Shown: positions 9,240-18,909 of the stretch, in pieces
How the letters are laid out: each line of letters opens with the position of its first letter
How positions within the stretch are numbered: the stretch's first letter is position 1
NCBI GenBank assembly: GCA_963668655.2
Contig: CAXXPQ010000004.1
Coordinates: forward strand, 806,001-870,000
DNA: 64,000 nt
From: G963668655 sp963668655
GTDB lineage: Bacteria; Myxococcota_A; SURF-8
Direction of reading: 5' to 3'
Notes under the pieces: generated by a model
Database searches by the model: none
What the model was told of the DNA's origin: nothing
The model's input: only the letters and a program-made list of their open reading frames with translations
Program-made: the position numbers and the translations under genes

Positions 9240-9268
9240 TTGCATCCATCCTTTTTTCCGTTTATAAT
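9240..9268 (+). promoter_or_regulatory. Sigma-70-type promoter for the giant CTDC-repeat lipoprotein
   Basis: TTGCAT (9240-9245), a 17-bp spacer and a perfect TATAAT (9263-9268). The predicted start near 9275 gives a ~130-nt leader before ATG 9406. The rest of the 9092-9239 gap shows nothing further. Confidence 0.55.
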
Positions 9269-9318
9269 GAATTCAACCGCTCGGTTTTCAACCTGAAAGC
9301 AAAGCCGCGGTGGAGAGG

Positions 9319-9362
9319 AATGGGCTGTCTGTCAGTAGTCGTGAACGGCGGCCCATTTTTTT
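9319..9362 (+). terminator. Terminator-like hairpin inside the 5' leader (possible attenuator)
   Basis: AATGGGCTGTC (9319-9329) pairs with GGCGGCCCATT (9347-9357) over 11 bp including two G-U pairs, with a 17-nt loop. It is followed directly by a T-run to 9362. It lies between the predicted promoter and the start codon of the downstream gene, so it could act as a conditional terminator. It could also terminate read-through from the upstream gene. Confidence 0.45.
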
Positions 9363-9405
9363 CATCCGCGCCCGCCTGGGTGCGACACTCCAAGTGGAGG
9401 AGGCC

Positions 9406-12400
9406 ATGCGCCAAGAAAATTTCATGAAATTTTGCCGCGCTATTTTCACCATTTCATCGTTTCTGGCGGTACTGATCGCCGGATGCGGAGGAGGAGGCGA
9501 CGACGGATACGATGGTCCCCGGGGAGATGACGGCGAACCCTGCTACGTAGACGGCACCTGCAACGAAGGGCTGGAATGTTCGCAGGACGTCTGCCGCCCC
9601 GTGGACGGCGACCTTGAACCGGATGGAGATACGGACGGTGACGCCGACGGCGATATCGATGGCGATGCCGATGGAGATCCGGACGGCGACGACGACCTTG
9701 ACCCGGAGGGGGACGGAGATATCGACCCGGATCCCGATTTCGAGCCGGACGGAGATGGAGACGCCGAACCCGACGAGGAACCCGCCGACGGCGACGATGA
9801 ACCGGACGCCGATTCCGAAGAGGAACCCGACACGGACGGTGACGCGGAGGAAGACGCGGACGGAACTCTCGATCCGTCCGACCTGATTCTCACCCCCGCT
9901 CCGTTGGCATTCGACGATCGGCGCGTATTGGATGAAGATGAAAAGGATTTCACCATCCGGAACGATGCTCCGGCCGGCAGCGAAACCGTCACGGTGCTTT
10001 CCATTTCCATGCTGGAAACGGCATCCGACGCCTTCGACCTGGACCTGGAAGGTTGCGAACCGCCCTTCGACCTCGCCGCCGGAGGGGGAGAGCGAACCTG
10101 CACCGCACTGTTCGCGCCCGCCGCCCATGGCCCGCATGAAGGCACTCTGCGCGTGGTGGGCCGCGAAGGCGGCGGTACGCCGGTGGAAGCGCGCATGGAT
10201 CTGACCGGAATCGCCCGCGCCGAATCCCTGCACGCCGATCCCGGCACCGTGGAGTTCGGTTTCGTGGCGCCCGGCGATCAGGCCCGGAAATGGTTCACCC
10301 TGGGCAATTTGGGCGATCTGCCGCTTTCCGTGGGAGAAATCGCCCTGGCCGCCGATTCCGACGCGGCCTTCGATCTGATCCGGGACCGCTCCCTTCCCCT
10401 GGAAATGGAGCCGAACGACGGATTCGCCTTCGAACTGACCTTCGCTCCCACCGCTTCCGGACAGGCCATGGCCTGGGTGGAAATCACGCTGGAGGGCCGG
10501 GACACGCCCGAACGGTTGATTCCCGTCACCGGGCGCGGACAGGCGGACTGTTCCGGCGGACAAACCCTTTCGAACGACAGTTGCGTAGATGTCTGCGTCC
10601 CTCGCGCCGCACAGTGCGATCTTGAAGACATACCGGAAATCTGCGACGAAGACGGTCTGGGATGGGACGACGGATCTCCCTGCTCGGAAGGAATGGAATG
10701 CTTCCGGGGAGCCTGCGTCTGGACGGTCTGCACCGCCGGAACTCAAGGATGCCTGGATGGAGCCTCCGCCCTGTGCGCCGACGCCGGAGGCGAGTTCGAC
10801 CATTCCGAGGACTGCGCGGACGACGATCTCTGCACCTACGACGTCTGCGTCATCGGCCATGCCTGCGACCACTCGGAAACCGTATTCTGCGACGACGGCG
10901 ACCCTTGCACGGACGATTTCTGCAACAACGGAACCTGCGCCGTGTCCTTCAACATCGATCCTTGCGAGGACGACAACGCCTGCACGACCAACACCCATTG
11001 CAGCTTCGGATCCTGTGTGGGCGAAATTCTGGACTGCAAGACGGGCAATCCCTGCCGGTCCGAATGGTGCGATGAAACCCTGGGCTGCCAATGGGAGGCC
11101 TTTGCGGGCGATTGCAGCACCGGCAGCCTCTGCACCATCAACGAACGCTGCGAGGCCGGCGATTGCATCGGCGATTTCATCGTTTGCAACGACGACAACG
11201 ACTGCACCCTGGACGACTGCGATCCTCTGACCGGCTGCGTCTATGAAAACAGCACGGAAAGTTGCAACGACGGAAACGCCTGCACCACGGACGATTCCTG
11301 CCGCCCGGGCTACTGCGCCGGAATTCCCGTCAGCGTGGATGACGGACAGTATTGCAACGGCCCGGAGATCTGCCGTCCGGACAGCGGCATTCAGTCGAAC
11401 AATCCCGTTTTATGCAACGACGGGCTGACCTGCACGGACGACGGCTGCAACGAGGATCTGGACGCCTGCGAATTCCTTCCCGTCCACGCGCGTTGCGACG
11501 ATGGAAATCCCTGCACGGTGAACGACGAATGCGTGCCGGGCATGGGTTGCGTCTTCACGGACGCGAACAACGGAACGACCTGCGATCTGCTGATCGGCGT
11601 GGACGAAGTCTGTCTGGACGGCCAGTGCGTCACGGCCTGCCGGACGGATTCCGATTGCCGGGACGCGGTGGACTGCACCTACGACACCTGCGACCTCTCC
11701 CTGCGTCTATGCCGCCACGAACCCATTCACGATCTCTGCGACAACAATCGTTTCTGCGACGGCGAGGAATTCTGCGATTATCGGCTGGGATGCGTTCCCG
11801 GCGAGGCTCCCGCCGTGGCGGACGCCTTCGCCTGCACCCTGGATTCCTGCGACGAGGAAACCGACACCGTCGTCCACCAGCCGAGAAACGTCTACTGCGA
11901 GGACGACAACGCCTGCACCACGGACATCTGCCGGCTGGGCGAAGGCTGCGTCAACGTCCCCCACGACGGACTCTGCGACGATGAAAACCCCTGCACCGTG
12001 GGCGATTACTGCGCGTTCGGCAATTGTCAACCCGGCCTTTCATTTTACGATTGCGACGACGAGGACGAATGCACGGACGATATCTGCATTCCGAAGGAAG
12101 GCTGCACCCATGTTCTGAACAACGCCCCCTGCGACGACGGGGATCCCTGCACGGACACGAGTTTCTGCGAAAACGGAGCCTGTCTGGGAGAATCCGGATG
12201 CGACGACGGCGTTTTCTGCAACGGCCTGGAATTCTGCGGGGAAAACGGTTGCGAATCCGGCCCGCTTCCGGATTGCGACGACGACGTCGAATGTACGGCG
12301 GACTACTGCGACAACGTTTCGGACGAGTGCGCCCACGTCCTGCGGAACGAGTTCTGCCCCATCTACGACGACTGCACTCTCTCCTCCGTCTGCACGGACA

Positions 12401-15400
12401 CGGGATGCGAGTTCGAGTACGCTCCGGAAGGCACAGTCTGCGCCGAAATGCCCGGCGATGACTATCAATGCCACAACAACCGCTGCGTCGCCCCCTGCCA
12501 GGAACCGGAAGATTGTCCGGCGGATCATTTCTGCCTGGTTCGTTCCTGCGATCCGGAAAACGGATTCTGCGTCTATACGCCCAACGACGCCTTCTGCGAC
12601 AACAACGTATACTGCGACGGCGAGGAAATCTGCCACCCGTTCAACGGTTGCGAATCCGGCCCGGCGGTGGAATGCGACGACGGCGTGGACTGCACCATCG
12701 ACCGTTGCAACGAGGATCAGCGCGACTGCGAGTTCGATTTCGGTCCGGAAGCGGATCTGGCCTGCGCGGACGGAAACGTCTGCACCGCCGACGACTGCAC
12801 GCCGGGCGGCTGCAACTACAACGCCGTCCCGGGTCCGTGCAGCGACAACGATCTCTGCACCACGGACGAAACCTGCACGGGCGGAGCCTGCATCGGCCAG
12901 TTGCTCTCCTGCGACGATCGCAATCCCTGCACGGTAGACTTCTGCGGTCCGGAAGGCTGCGGACACAACCCCGTGCCGGACGGAACGTCCTGCGGGTCGG
13001 GCGGGGCCGAGCGGGTCTGTCGGTCAGGAAAATGCTCGGACGGCTGCGTCACGGACGCTTCCTGCAACGATGGCGTCGCCTGCACCTACGACTACTGCAA
13101 CATCGAGACGCACCTCTGCGAATCCTACGCGGACGACGCCTTCTGCGACGACGGCTTCTTCTGCAACGGAGAGGAAACCTGCCATGCGGAGCAGGGCTGC
13201 CTGCCCGGGGAAACGGTTCAGTGCGCCACCGATCTGGAATGCGGCGAGGCCTATTGCGACGAGGTGGGACAGCGCTGCCTGACGGTGTTCGTGGACGAAC
13301 TCTGCAACGACGGGAATCCCTGTACGAACAACGTCTGCACCGCGAACGGCTGTGAGACCTCCTACAACTCCCGCGCCTGCGACGACAACAACGTCTGCAC
13401 CGAAAACGATCTCTGCATTCTGGGAACCTGCACGGGAGAACCGACCGACTTCGACGACGGCAACGCCTGTACGGAAGACAGTTGTCATCCGCTGCTCGGG
13501 CCCGTCCACACCAACGTCAGCGCCGCTTGCGCCATCGAGGACAACCCCTGCTTGACCGGCTACTGCGATCCGGCCGTGGGGTGCCGCACCGTCTTCAACA
13601 AAGGCCCCTGCGACGATGGCGATCCCTGTACGCAAAACGACATCTGCAAGGAAGGATCCTGTCGGCCGGGTCAGCCGCTGGCCTGCGAGGATCACGATCC
13701 CTGCACGAACGATTCCTGCGATCCGGAAAACGGCTGCGTTCATGAACTCACGCCTGAAGGCGGCGCGTGCGAATCCCCCTTCCGTTCCAACACCGTCTGT
13801 CATTACAACCGCTGCGTGGCCTCCTGCGAGACCGACGCGGATTGCGTGGACGGGGCCGGCTGCTCCACCGAAACCTGCAACCAAGCCCTGGGCGTCTGCG
13901 AATACACGCTGAACCACGCCGCCTGCTCCGACGGCCTGTTCTGCAACGGATCCGAACGCTGCGAGCCGTTCGCCGGATGCGTCCCCGCCAGAAATCCGAA
14001 CCCCTGCACGGACGCTTTCGATTGCACGCTGGATACCTGCAACGAAGACATCGATCAGTGCGTGCATACCGCCCGCGACGGATTGTGCGACGACGGAAAC
14101 GCCTGCACCCGCAACCGTTGCAGCGTCGATTTCGGCTGCTACAGCCAGAATCTCACCGGCACGGCCTGCGACGACGGAAACCGCTGCACTTCCGGCGACA
14201 CCTGTTCCGTCGGAACCTGTACGGGCCAGACCATCACCTGCGACGACGGAAACGATTGCACCGGTCCGGACGGCTGCCATCCCGATTTCGGCTGCGTCAA
14301 TCCGCCCGTAAACGAAGGAGAAACCTGCGGCGCGGACGGCGTCTGCCTGAGCGGATTGTGCGCCCTGCCCTGCCGGGACGACCTGGACTGCTCCGACGGC
14401 ATCAACTGCACCGAGGATGTCTGCGATCCGGCCAAGGGCCGCTGCCGCCATTTCGTGGACAACGCGCTCTGCCAGGACGGCTCGTTCTGCAACGGCCAGG
14501 AAAGCTGTCATCCCACCTTCGGGTGTCAGGCCGGACGGCCGGTGAACTGCAACGACGGCATCTCCTGCACCAAGGATTTCTGCGACGAGAATCAGAAACG
14601 CTGCGGACACGAAACACGGGACGCCCTCTGCAAGGACGGCAACGCCTGTACCGTGGAAAGCTGCGATGCCCTGTCCGGCTGCCTGTACGACACTTCCGGT
14701 CCGCTCTCCTGCGATGACGGCAACGCCTGTACGGAAGGCGATTTCTGCCAGGACGGCGCCTGCCGGGCCGGCAGCGAGCCGGATTGCCAGGATCCGGACG
14801 CGGACTGTTATTCCCTGGTCTGCGAATCCCGCCTGGGATGCGTCAAAATCCCCAAAAGCGAGGCCGAGGGCCAGTTGTGCGAGGACAACAACGCCTGCAC
14901 GCTCTCCTTCGACTATAGCTCCTATTGCATCGGAACGGAATGCACGAGCTTCGTCAACTGCACCGACGGCAATCCCTGCACCGTCGATACCTGTGTCCCC
15001 GAAACCGGTTGCGAATTCAACGACTTCCTGCCGGACGGCACGGCTTGCGCGATACCCGGCGCCGGAACGGGCGAGTGTTCCGGCGGTCAGTGCCAGGCCG
15101 TCTGCGCCGGAAACGAAGACTGCGACGACGAAGAGGAATGCACCACCGACCAGTGCGACGGAGCAAACGGGTGCCTCCATGATCCCGTACCCGACGGAAC
15201 CGAGTGCGCCGGCGGGTCGGGCGCGTGCTGGGGCGGACTTTGCATTGTGGTGGAATGCACCGGTCCGGAGGACTGCGACGACGACAATCCCTGCACCGCG
15301 GATAGCTGCCATCCCCAGCGCGGCTGTCAACATGAGGATTTGAACGGAGACGCATGCGAGGATGGAAATCTCTGCACCATCGAGGAACGCTGCGTGGCGG

Positions 15401-16377
15401 GTGCGTGCATTCCGGGCGGAAGCGCGGCCTGCAACGACGGCGATTTCTGCACGGCGGACGACTGCGACCCCGGGCTGGGCTGCCTCCATCCGGTGGCAAA
15501 CGAAGGGCTGTCCTGCCAGGACGGCGATCCTTGCACGGAAAACGATGTCTGCACGGGCGGCGTCTGCCTTGGAGAAGTCGTGGATTGCGACGACGACAAC
15601 CCGTGCACGGAGGATGCCTGTATGCCTGGCTCGGGATGCGAAAACCGACCGCAAAACGGCATCGCCTGCGACGACGGAAACGCCTGCACCACCCAATCCC
15701 TTTGTGTCGACGGCCTGTGCATCGGCACCGCCATGCTGGATTGCGACGACGGCGATCCCTGCACCTACACGATCTGCGAAGTGGAAACCGGCTGTCGGAC
15801 GGAAAATCTGAGCGGCGTCGCCTGCAGCGACGGCAATCCCTGCACCACGGGAGATGTCTGCGAAAACGGCATCTGCCAGCCGGGAACGGGAACGCTGGAT
15901 TGCGACGACGGCGATCCCTGCACCGTCGATTCCTGTCAGGCCGGCGCGTGCATCCATCCCCCCGCAGGGTTCCAGGCTCCTTGCGACGTAAATCCCCATC
16001 TACCGGAAGTCTGCATCAACAATCAGTGCGTGGAATACTGCTTCGGAGCCGGAGAGTGCGACGACGACGTCGCCTGCACCGTGGACACCTGCAATGCGCA
16101 ACACCATTGCGTCTTTACGCCCGTAAACGCGAACTGTAACGACGGAAACGCCTGTACGGAAAACGTTTGCAGCCCAACGGACGGCTGTCTGTTCGATACC
16201 CCGGTGGTCTGCGACGACGGCGTGGATTGCACGGACGACACCTGCAAAGCCGCCACCGGCTGCGTCTTCACGCCCCAGGATTACCTTTGCGACGATCTGG
16301 ACGACTGCACGCTGGACATCTGCAACCCGGAAACGGAAGGCGGCTGCGAACATCCCCCCGCCCCCTGGTGCGAGTAA
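9406..16377 (+). CDS. Giant lipoprotein with acidic stalk, two Ig-like domains and about 55 CTDC Cys repeats
   Basis: A 2323-aa exported protein. ATG 9406 has GGAGG 5 nt upstream; the frame is open back to 9310 but lacks a better start. Residues 1-26 are a lipoprotein signal (LIAGC). Residues ~67-155 form an Asp-Gly/Glu-Pro stalk of DGDxDGD type. Residues ~160-380 are two choice-of-anchor-D (ASPM/SPD-2/Hydin-like) Ig domains. From ~residue 470 to the end the protein consists of Cys modules such as CDDGNACTTDDSC and CDDGDPCTVDSC, the Dictyostelium CTDC repeat; I counted about 55 by eye. Repeats of this kind are probably disulfide-bonded in the oxidising exterior. Function is unknown; adhesion or surface coat is a guess. 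The gene is monocistronic. Confidence 0.85.
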   Translation: MRQENFMKFCRAIFTISSFLAVLIAGCGGGGDDGYDGPRGDDGEPCYVDGTCNEGLECSQDVCRPVDGDLEPDGDTDGDADGDIDGDADGDPDGDDDLDPEGDGDIDPDPDFEPDGDGDAEPDEEPADGDDEPDADSEEEPDTDGDAEEDADGTLDPSDLILTPAPLAFDDRRVLDEDEKDFTIRNDAPAGSETVTVLSISMLETASDAFDLDLEGCEPPFDLAAGGGERTCTALFAPAAHGPHEGTLRVVGREGGGTPVEARMDLTGIARAESLHADPGTVEFGFVAPGDQARKWFTLGNLGDLPLSVGEIALAADSDAAFDLIRDRSLPLEMEPNDGFAFELTFAPTASGQAMAWVEITLEGRDTPERLIPVTGRGQADCSGGQTLSNDSCVDVCVPRAAQCDLEDIPEICDEDGLGWDDGSPCSEGMECFRGACVWTVCTAGTQGCLDGASALCADAGGEFDHSEDCADDDLCTYDVCVIGHACDHSETVFCDDGDPCTDDFCNNGTCAVSFNIDPCEDDNACTTNTHCSFGSCVGEILDCKTGNPCRSEWCDETLGCQWEAFAGDCSTGSLCTINERCEAGDCIGDFIVCNDDNDCTLDDCDPLTGCVYENSTESCNDGNACTTDDSCRPGYCAGIPVSVDDGQYCNGPEICRPDSGIQSNNPVLCNDGLTCTDDGCNEDLDACEFLPVHARCDDGNPCTVNDECVPGMGCVFTDANNGTTCDLLIGVDEVCLDGQCVTACRTDSDCRDAVDCTYDTCDLSLRLCRHEPIHDLCDNNRFCDGEEFCDYRLGCVPGEAPAVADAFACTLDSCDEETDTVVHQPRNVYCEDDNACTTDICRLGEGCVNVPHDGLCDDENPCTVGDYCAFGNCQPGLSFYDCDDEDECTDDICIPKEGCTHVLNNAPCDDGDPCTDTSFCENGACLGESGCDDGVFCNGLEFCGENGCESGPLPDCDDDVECTADYCDNVSDECAHVLRNEFCPIYDDCTLSSVCTDTGCEFEYAPEGTVCAEMPGDDYQCHNNRCVAPCQEPEDCPADHFCLVRSCDPENGFCVYTPNDAFCDNNVYCDGEEICHPFNGCESGPAVECDDGVDCTIDRCNEDQRDCEFDFGPEADLACADGNVCTADDCTPGGCNYNAVPGPCSDNDLCTTDETCTGGACIGQLLSCDDRNPCTVDFCGPEGCGHNPVPDGTSCGSGGAERVCRSGKCSDGCVTDASCNDGVACTYDYCNIETHLCESYADDAFCDDGFFCNGEETCHAEQGCLPGETVQCATDLECGEAYCDEVGQRCLTVFVDELCNDGNPCTNNVCTANGCETSYNSRACDDNNVCTENDLCILGTCTGEPTDFDDGNACTEDSCHPLLGPVHTNVSAACAIEDNPCLTGYCDPAVGCRTVFNKGPCDDGDPCTQNDICKEGSCRPGQPLACEDHDPCTNDSCDPENGCVHELTPEGGACESPFRSNTVCHYNRCVASCETDADCVDGAGCSTETCNQALGVCEYTLNHAACSDGLFCNGSERCEPFAGCVPARNPNPCTDAFDCTLDTCNEDIDQCVHTARDGLCDDGNACTRNRCSVDFGCYSQNLTGTACDDGNRCTSGDTCSVGTCTGQTITCDDGNDCTGPDGCHPDFGCVNPPVNEGETCGADGVCLSGLCALPCRDDLDCSDGINCTEDVCDPAKGRCRHFVDNALCQDGSFCNGQESCHPTFGCQAGRPVNCNDGISCTKDFCDENQKRCGHETRDALCKDGNACTVESCDALSGCLYDTSGPLSCDDGNACTEGDFCQDGACRAGSEPDCQDPDADCYSLVCESRLGCVKIPKSEAEGQLCEDNNACTLSFDYSSYCIGTECTSFVNCTDGNPCTVDTCVPETGCEFNDFLPDGTACAIPGAGTGECSGGQCQAVCAGNEDCDDEEECTTDQCDGANGCLHDPVPDGTECAGGSGACWGGLCIVVECTGPEDCDDDNPCTADSCHPQRGCQHEDLNGDACEDGNLCTIEERCVAGACIPGGSAACNDGDFCTADDCDPGLGCLHPVANEGLSCQDGDPCTENDVCTGGVCLGEVVDCDDDNPCTEDACMPGSGCENRPQNGIACDDGNACTTQSLCVDGLCIGTAMLDCDDGDPCTYTICEVETGCRTENLSGVACSDGNPCTTGDVCENGICQPGTGTLDCDDGDPCTVDSCQAGACIHPPAGFQAPCDVNPHLPEVCINNQCVEYCFGAGECDDDVACTVDTCNAQHHCVFTPVNANCNDGNACTENVCSPTDGCLFDTPVVCDDGVDCTDDTCKAATGCVFTPQDYLCDDLDDCTLDICNPETEGGCEHPPAPWCE
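9604..9870 (+). repeat. Acidic Asp-Gly stalk region
   Basis: Imperfect tandem codons for DGD, DGDA and EPD units form a low-complexity acidic stalk directly after the lipidation site. Related stalks occur in the genes at 28703, 31304, 51760 and 56088. Confidence 0.8.
10813..16371 (+). repeat. Array of about 55 CTDC-type Cys repeats with higher-order modules
   Basis: The basic unit is C-D-D-G-x-x-C-T-x-[D/N]-x(0-1)-C with an intervening GC. A longer composite module (CxxDxDC..., CTYDxC, then CDDGxFCNGxExC and GC) recurs with its first Cys codon at 11638, 12496, 13045, 13825 and 14371. That gives spacings of 286, 183, 260 and 182 codons. Confidence 0.8.
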
Positions 16378-16394
16378 GGTAAAGAAAAAGCAAC

Positions 16395-16430
16395 ACGCCC
16401 GTCGCCCCCTGTAAAGGGAGCGACGGGCGT
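16395..16430 (-). terminator. Strong hairpin between convergent genes
   Basis: An 11-bp perfect stem (ACGCCCGTCGC with GCGACGGGCGT), one mismatch, three more pairs and a 6-nt loop. Read on the minus strand it is followed after four bases by CTTTTTCTTT, suiting termination of the 16542-17126 gene. It may also stop plus-strand transcription, although no T-run follows there. Confidence 0.65.
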
Positions 16431-16541
16431 ACGAACTCGCAAAGAAAGGTCACGAGCGGAGGAAACCGGATTTTCCGGGAAATTCGTATTCAGCCAAGGG
16501 AGTTTCCCGGGGGTATTTCCGAACTCGAATCGGCGTTCGGA

Positions 16542-17126
16542 TCAATGATTTTCCGTTCCGTCCATGCCGGTTTTCGCCCGGTGAAGCCGAATCTGGTTCA
16601 GATTCACCAGGTTAATGAGGAAATGAGCGCTGATCGGAGCCGCCAGGGTGCCGTTGATTTCATAATACCACCCGAAAACACCACCGATGATGAAGGCCGA
16701 GAGGGTCCAGGGAATAAAGGTTCGGCTGGGACCGATGTGAAGGAATCCGAAAAAGATGGTCGTGGCCGTAAGCCCCAGGGTCGGCTGCATCGCCCCCCGG
16801 AAGAACAGTTCCTCGCCTACCGCGGAAAATATCGAAATGACAAGAACATCCAGGTAGGACAAAGGCCCGAGCAGCTTCGCCATCTCGATTTCAAGTCTTC
16901 GAGCCCATTCGAAATAGACGGAAAGCAACCGGGTCACGACAACGACCAGAACGGCGCTGGCCGCTCCCAAAGCCAATCCCTTCCCGACGTGTTCCGGCGT
17001 GACGGGAAACCGCCAGCCGGGATGGACAAACAGTTGCGGGTCGCCGCGAAACATCATCCACAGCAACGCCATGGCCAGCATCACGCCGTAAAACACCGAA
17101 ACCAGTTTGAGATTGATCCGGCCCAT
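16542..17126 (-). CDS. CPBP family intramembrane glutamic protease
   Basis: A 194-aa membrane protein of the CPBP/CAAX-protease (Abi) family. The three family motifs are present: EELFFRG (Glu105, Glu106, Arg110), FFGFLHIGP with the first His, and AAPISAHFLINLVN with the second His and Asn. About five to six hydrophobic segments are visible. Bacterial members cleave within the membrane and include bacteriocin-maturation and immunity proteins as well as general membrane proteases; the substrate here is unknown. It starts 7 bp after the end of the upstream secreted-protein gene on the same strand, so the two are very likely co-transcribed. Confidence 0.88.
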   Translation of the reverse strand: MGRINLKLVSVFYGVMLAMALLWMMFRGDPQLFVHPGWRFPVTPEHVGKGLALGAASAVLVVVVTRLLSVYFEWARRLEIEMAKLLGPLSYLDVLVISIFSAVGEELFFRGAMQPTLGLTATTIFFGFLHIGPSRTFIPWTLSAFIIGGVFGWYYEINGTLAAPISAHFLINLVNLNQIRLHRAKTGMDGTENH

Positions 17127-17133
17127 GATTCCG

Positions 17134-18864
17134 CTAGTAGCGAATTTCTCCCGTACTGCGGAAACCGCCCTTGACTTCCACTGTGCGGGCTTCCAAAGCC
17201 TTCATGAAACGCACCTTGTCGGCCGCCTTCAGTTTCCAGACCCGATATTGTTGATGCAACTGGGTATTGAGGGAATTGGGAGGGGGCTTGAGATTTTCCA
17301 TGGTCGCGGCGAAGGCGCCGACATCCACATTGAAATATCCAAGAGTGTCCTCGAAAACCGCCGTATTCAATGGATTCTTCCCTTCCAAGGCCGCCCTCAG
17401 CGCATTCTTGCCGATTCCCAGGAGAAACAGATCCCGGTGAACACCGAACTGAATGGGCAGTCCCTGGCTGTTCACTTCGTAAAAAGAGCTTCCGGCTATG
17501 GTAACTGTGGAAAACGCCTTTCCGGCGGCTTTCTGACCGGCTTCCACCTTCTTCAGCATCTCCGCCGTTCCTTTCGGATCCTTCACCACGGCGGCAAAAG
17601 CAAGCTTCGCCAGGGCGGCCAACTCTTCCTGCCGCACCTCGCGTCGGTCGGTGATGCTCGTCGGCAGCGGTTCCTGGCCGTAATAGGCCGCCAGCATGGG
17701 CCCTCCCGCATTGGCCAGCAGATCTTTTTCGATATCCAATCCGCTCTCTTTTTTCAGACGTTCGCTGAGTTTTCTCAGTTCCGTCTTGTAGATCGCGCTT
17801 TTCTTTTCCAGAAAGCGGTCGATGCTGTCGAAATTGACGTTTCCGTAAAGCAAACCGATGGGACGCTGCAAAATGGCCAGCCTGGACACGGACTTCTTGG
17901 AAGATGGAGCGAAAAACGTTCGGAATTCCTGCACTTTCTTCTTCGGCCCCGTGAGTTCGTGGACGAAGGAAGCACGCTCGGAATCGATCTTTACCCCGAA
18001 AATCTGGGCGGTGAATCCTTCCGCGAAGGCGGTGGTGGTGTTGAGCAGGTCGAGCCCCGAAACATCCGGTCCCGCTTCTTTCTGCAAGGTCGTTTTCAAG
18101 TTCTGGGCGCTTTTTTTCAGGTCTTTCACGTACTGGGCGTAATTGTTATAGCTGACCAGCGACGTTCCGGGTTCCAGGCGCTGAAGCAGGGTCTTGAAGT
18201 TGCGGTCGGCGGCGATGCTCTGGGCCATCTTCAGTCCGTGGGTGGCCTTGACGTGGCGTATGAACCAGTCCTTGTTCGTCGGCGCAGCCATCAGGTAAAT
18301 GATGCCGTCTTTTTCTACGTAAACCAGGCTGGCCAGATCCTCCGTACGGCCCTCTTTCAGAAAGAAATGCAGGCTCAGGCCATCCACCGTCGATTCGGGA
18401 GCGGGCATGGCCCGGCCGATGGATTTTGCCAGAAAAGCCAGCGCTTTCGCGGTCTTGGCGGCATCCACGGTTTTGAAGACGATCAGGGGCGGGCCGCCCT
18501 GATCCAGAATGAACGTGGCGATGCCGTAGTTCATGTCCAGCCCCACGGCCTCGTAATCCGCCAGAGAAAACGGGTCGTATCCGATGCCCCCCTTCAAGGA
18601 CAGGATGAACTTGTCGTAATCGAAGGTCTTGTCCACCTGCCCGTATTTCCGCACGATGCGATCCGCGTTTTCCACCGATTGCTTCAGTCCGGAAGAAAAG
18701 GTGACGATGGAGGCATTTTTGGGGACATGCGTGGCCAGTTCCAGAAAGGCGTCCTGTTCGGCTTTCGGCATTCCGGCGGCCAGCGACAGGGAACAAAAAC
18801 AGAAAACGGCGAAAAACAAGCCGGTCGTCGAAAGAATCAGCCTGCGTCTACTCGCTTGAAACAT
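17134..18864 (-). CDS. Secreted protein of unknown function (DUF3352-like style)
   Basis: A 576-aa protein with a clear signal peptide (basic MFQASRRR, hydrophobic core, cleavage likely after SLAAG). GAGGAGGAAAG precedes ATG 18864. The body alternates beta strands and amphipathic helices. It opens with an HVPKNASIVTF segment that resembles the start of DUF3352-type exported proteins; the match is from memory and moderate. No catalytic motif or further membrane segment is visible. It sits between the CapA-fold gene (46 bp upstream) and the CPBP protease gene (7 bp downstream), all on one strand. Confidence 0.6.
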   Translation of the reverse strand: MFQASRRRLILSTTGLFFAVFCFCSLSLAAGMPKAEQDAFLELATHVPKNASIVTFSSGLKQSVENADRIVRKYGQVDKTFDYDKFILSLKGGIGYDPFSLADYEAVGLDMNYGIATFILDQGGPPLIVFKTVDAAKTAKALAFLAKSIGRAMPAPESTVDGLSLHFFLKEGRTEDLASLVYVEKDGIIYLMAAPTNKDWFIRHVKATHGLKMAQSIAADRNFKTLLQRLEPGTSLVSYNNYAQYVKDLKKSAQNLKTTLQKEAGPDVSGLDLLNTTTAFAEGFTAQIFGVKIDSERASFVHELTGPKKKVQEFRTFFAPSSKKSVSRLAILQRPIGLLYGNVNFDSIDRFLEKKSAIYKTELRKLSERLKKESGLDIEKDLLANAGGPMLAAYYGQEPLPTSITDRREVRQEELAALAKLAFAAVVKDPKGTAEMLKKVEAGQKAAGKAFSTVTIAGSSFYEVNSQGLPIQFGVHRDLFLLGIGKNALRAALEGKNPLNTAVFEDTLGYFNVDVGAFAATMENLKPPPNSLNTQLHQQYRVWKLKAADKVRFMKALEARTVEVKGGFRSTGEIRY

Positions 18865-18909
18865 CTACTTTCCTCCTCGGTCTCTTCGCAACATCGTGAA
18901 TCCGCGCGA

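Noticed and set aside
9269..9362. Cyclic-di-GMP (GEMM-I) riboswitch in the leader of the giant gene
   Set aside because: A GCAAAGCC string reminiscent of GEMM is present, but I could not form the two-stem fold with its tetraloop and receptor. Only the terminator-like hairpin is claimed.
13024..15999. 991-aa open frame on the minus strand
   Set aside because: It lies antisense to the CTDC repeat gene; its Val/Ala/Gly-rich repetitive sequence is the mirror of the repeat codons.
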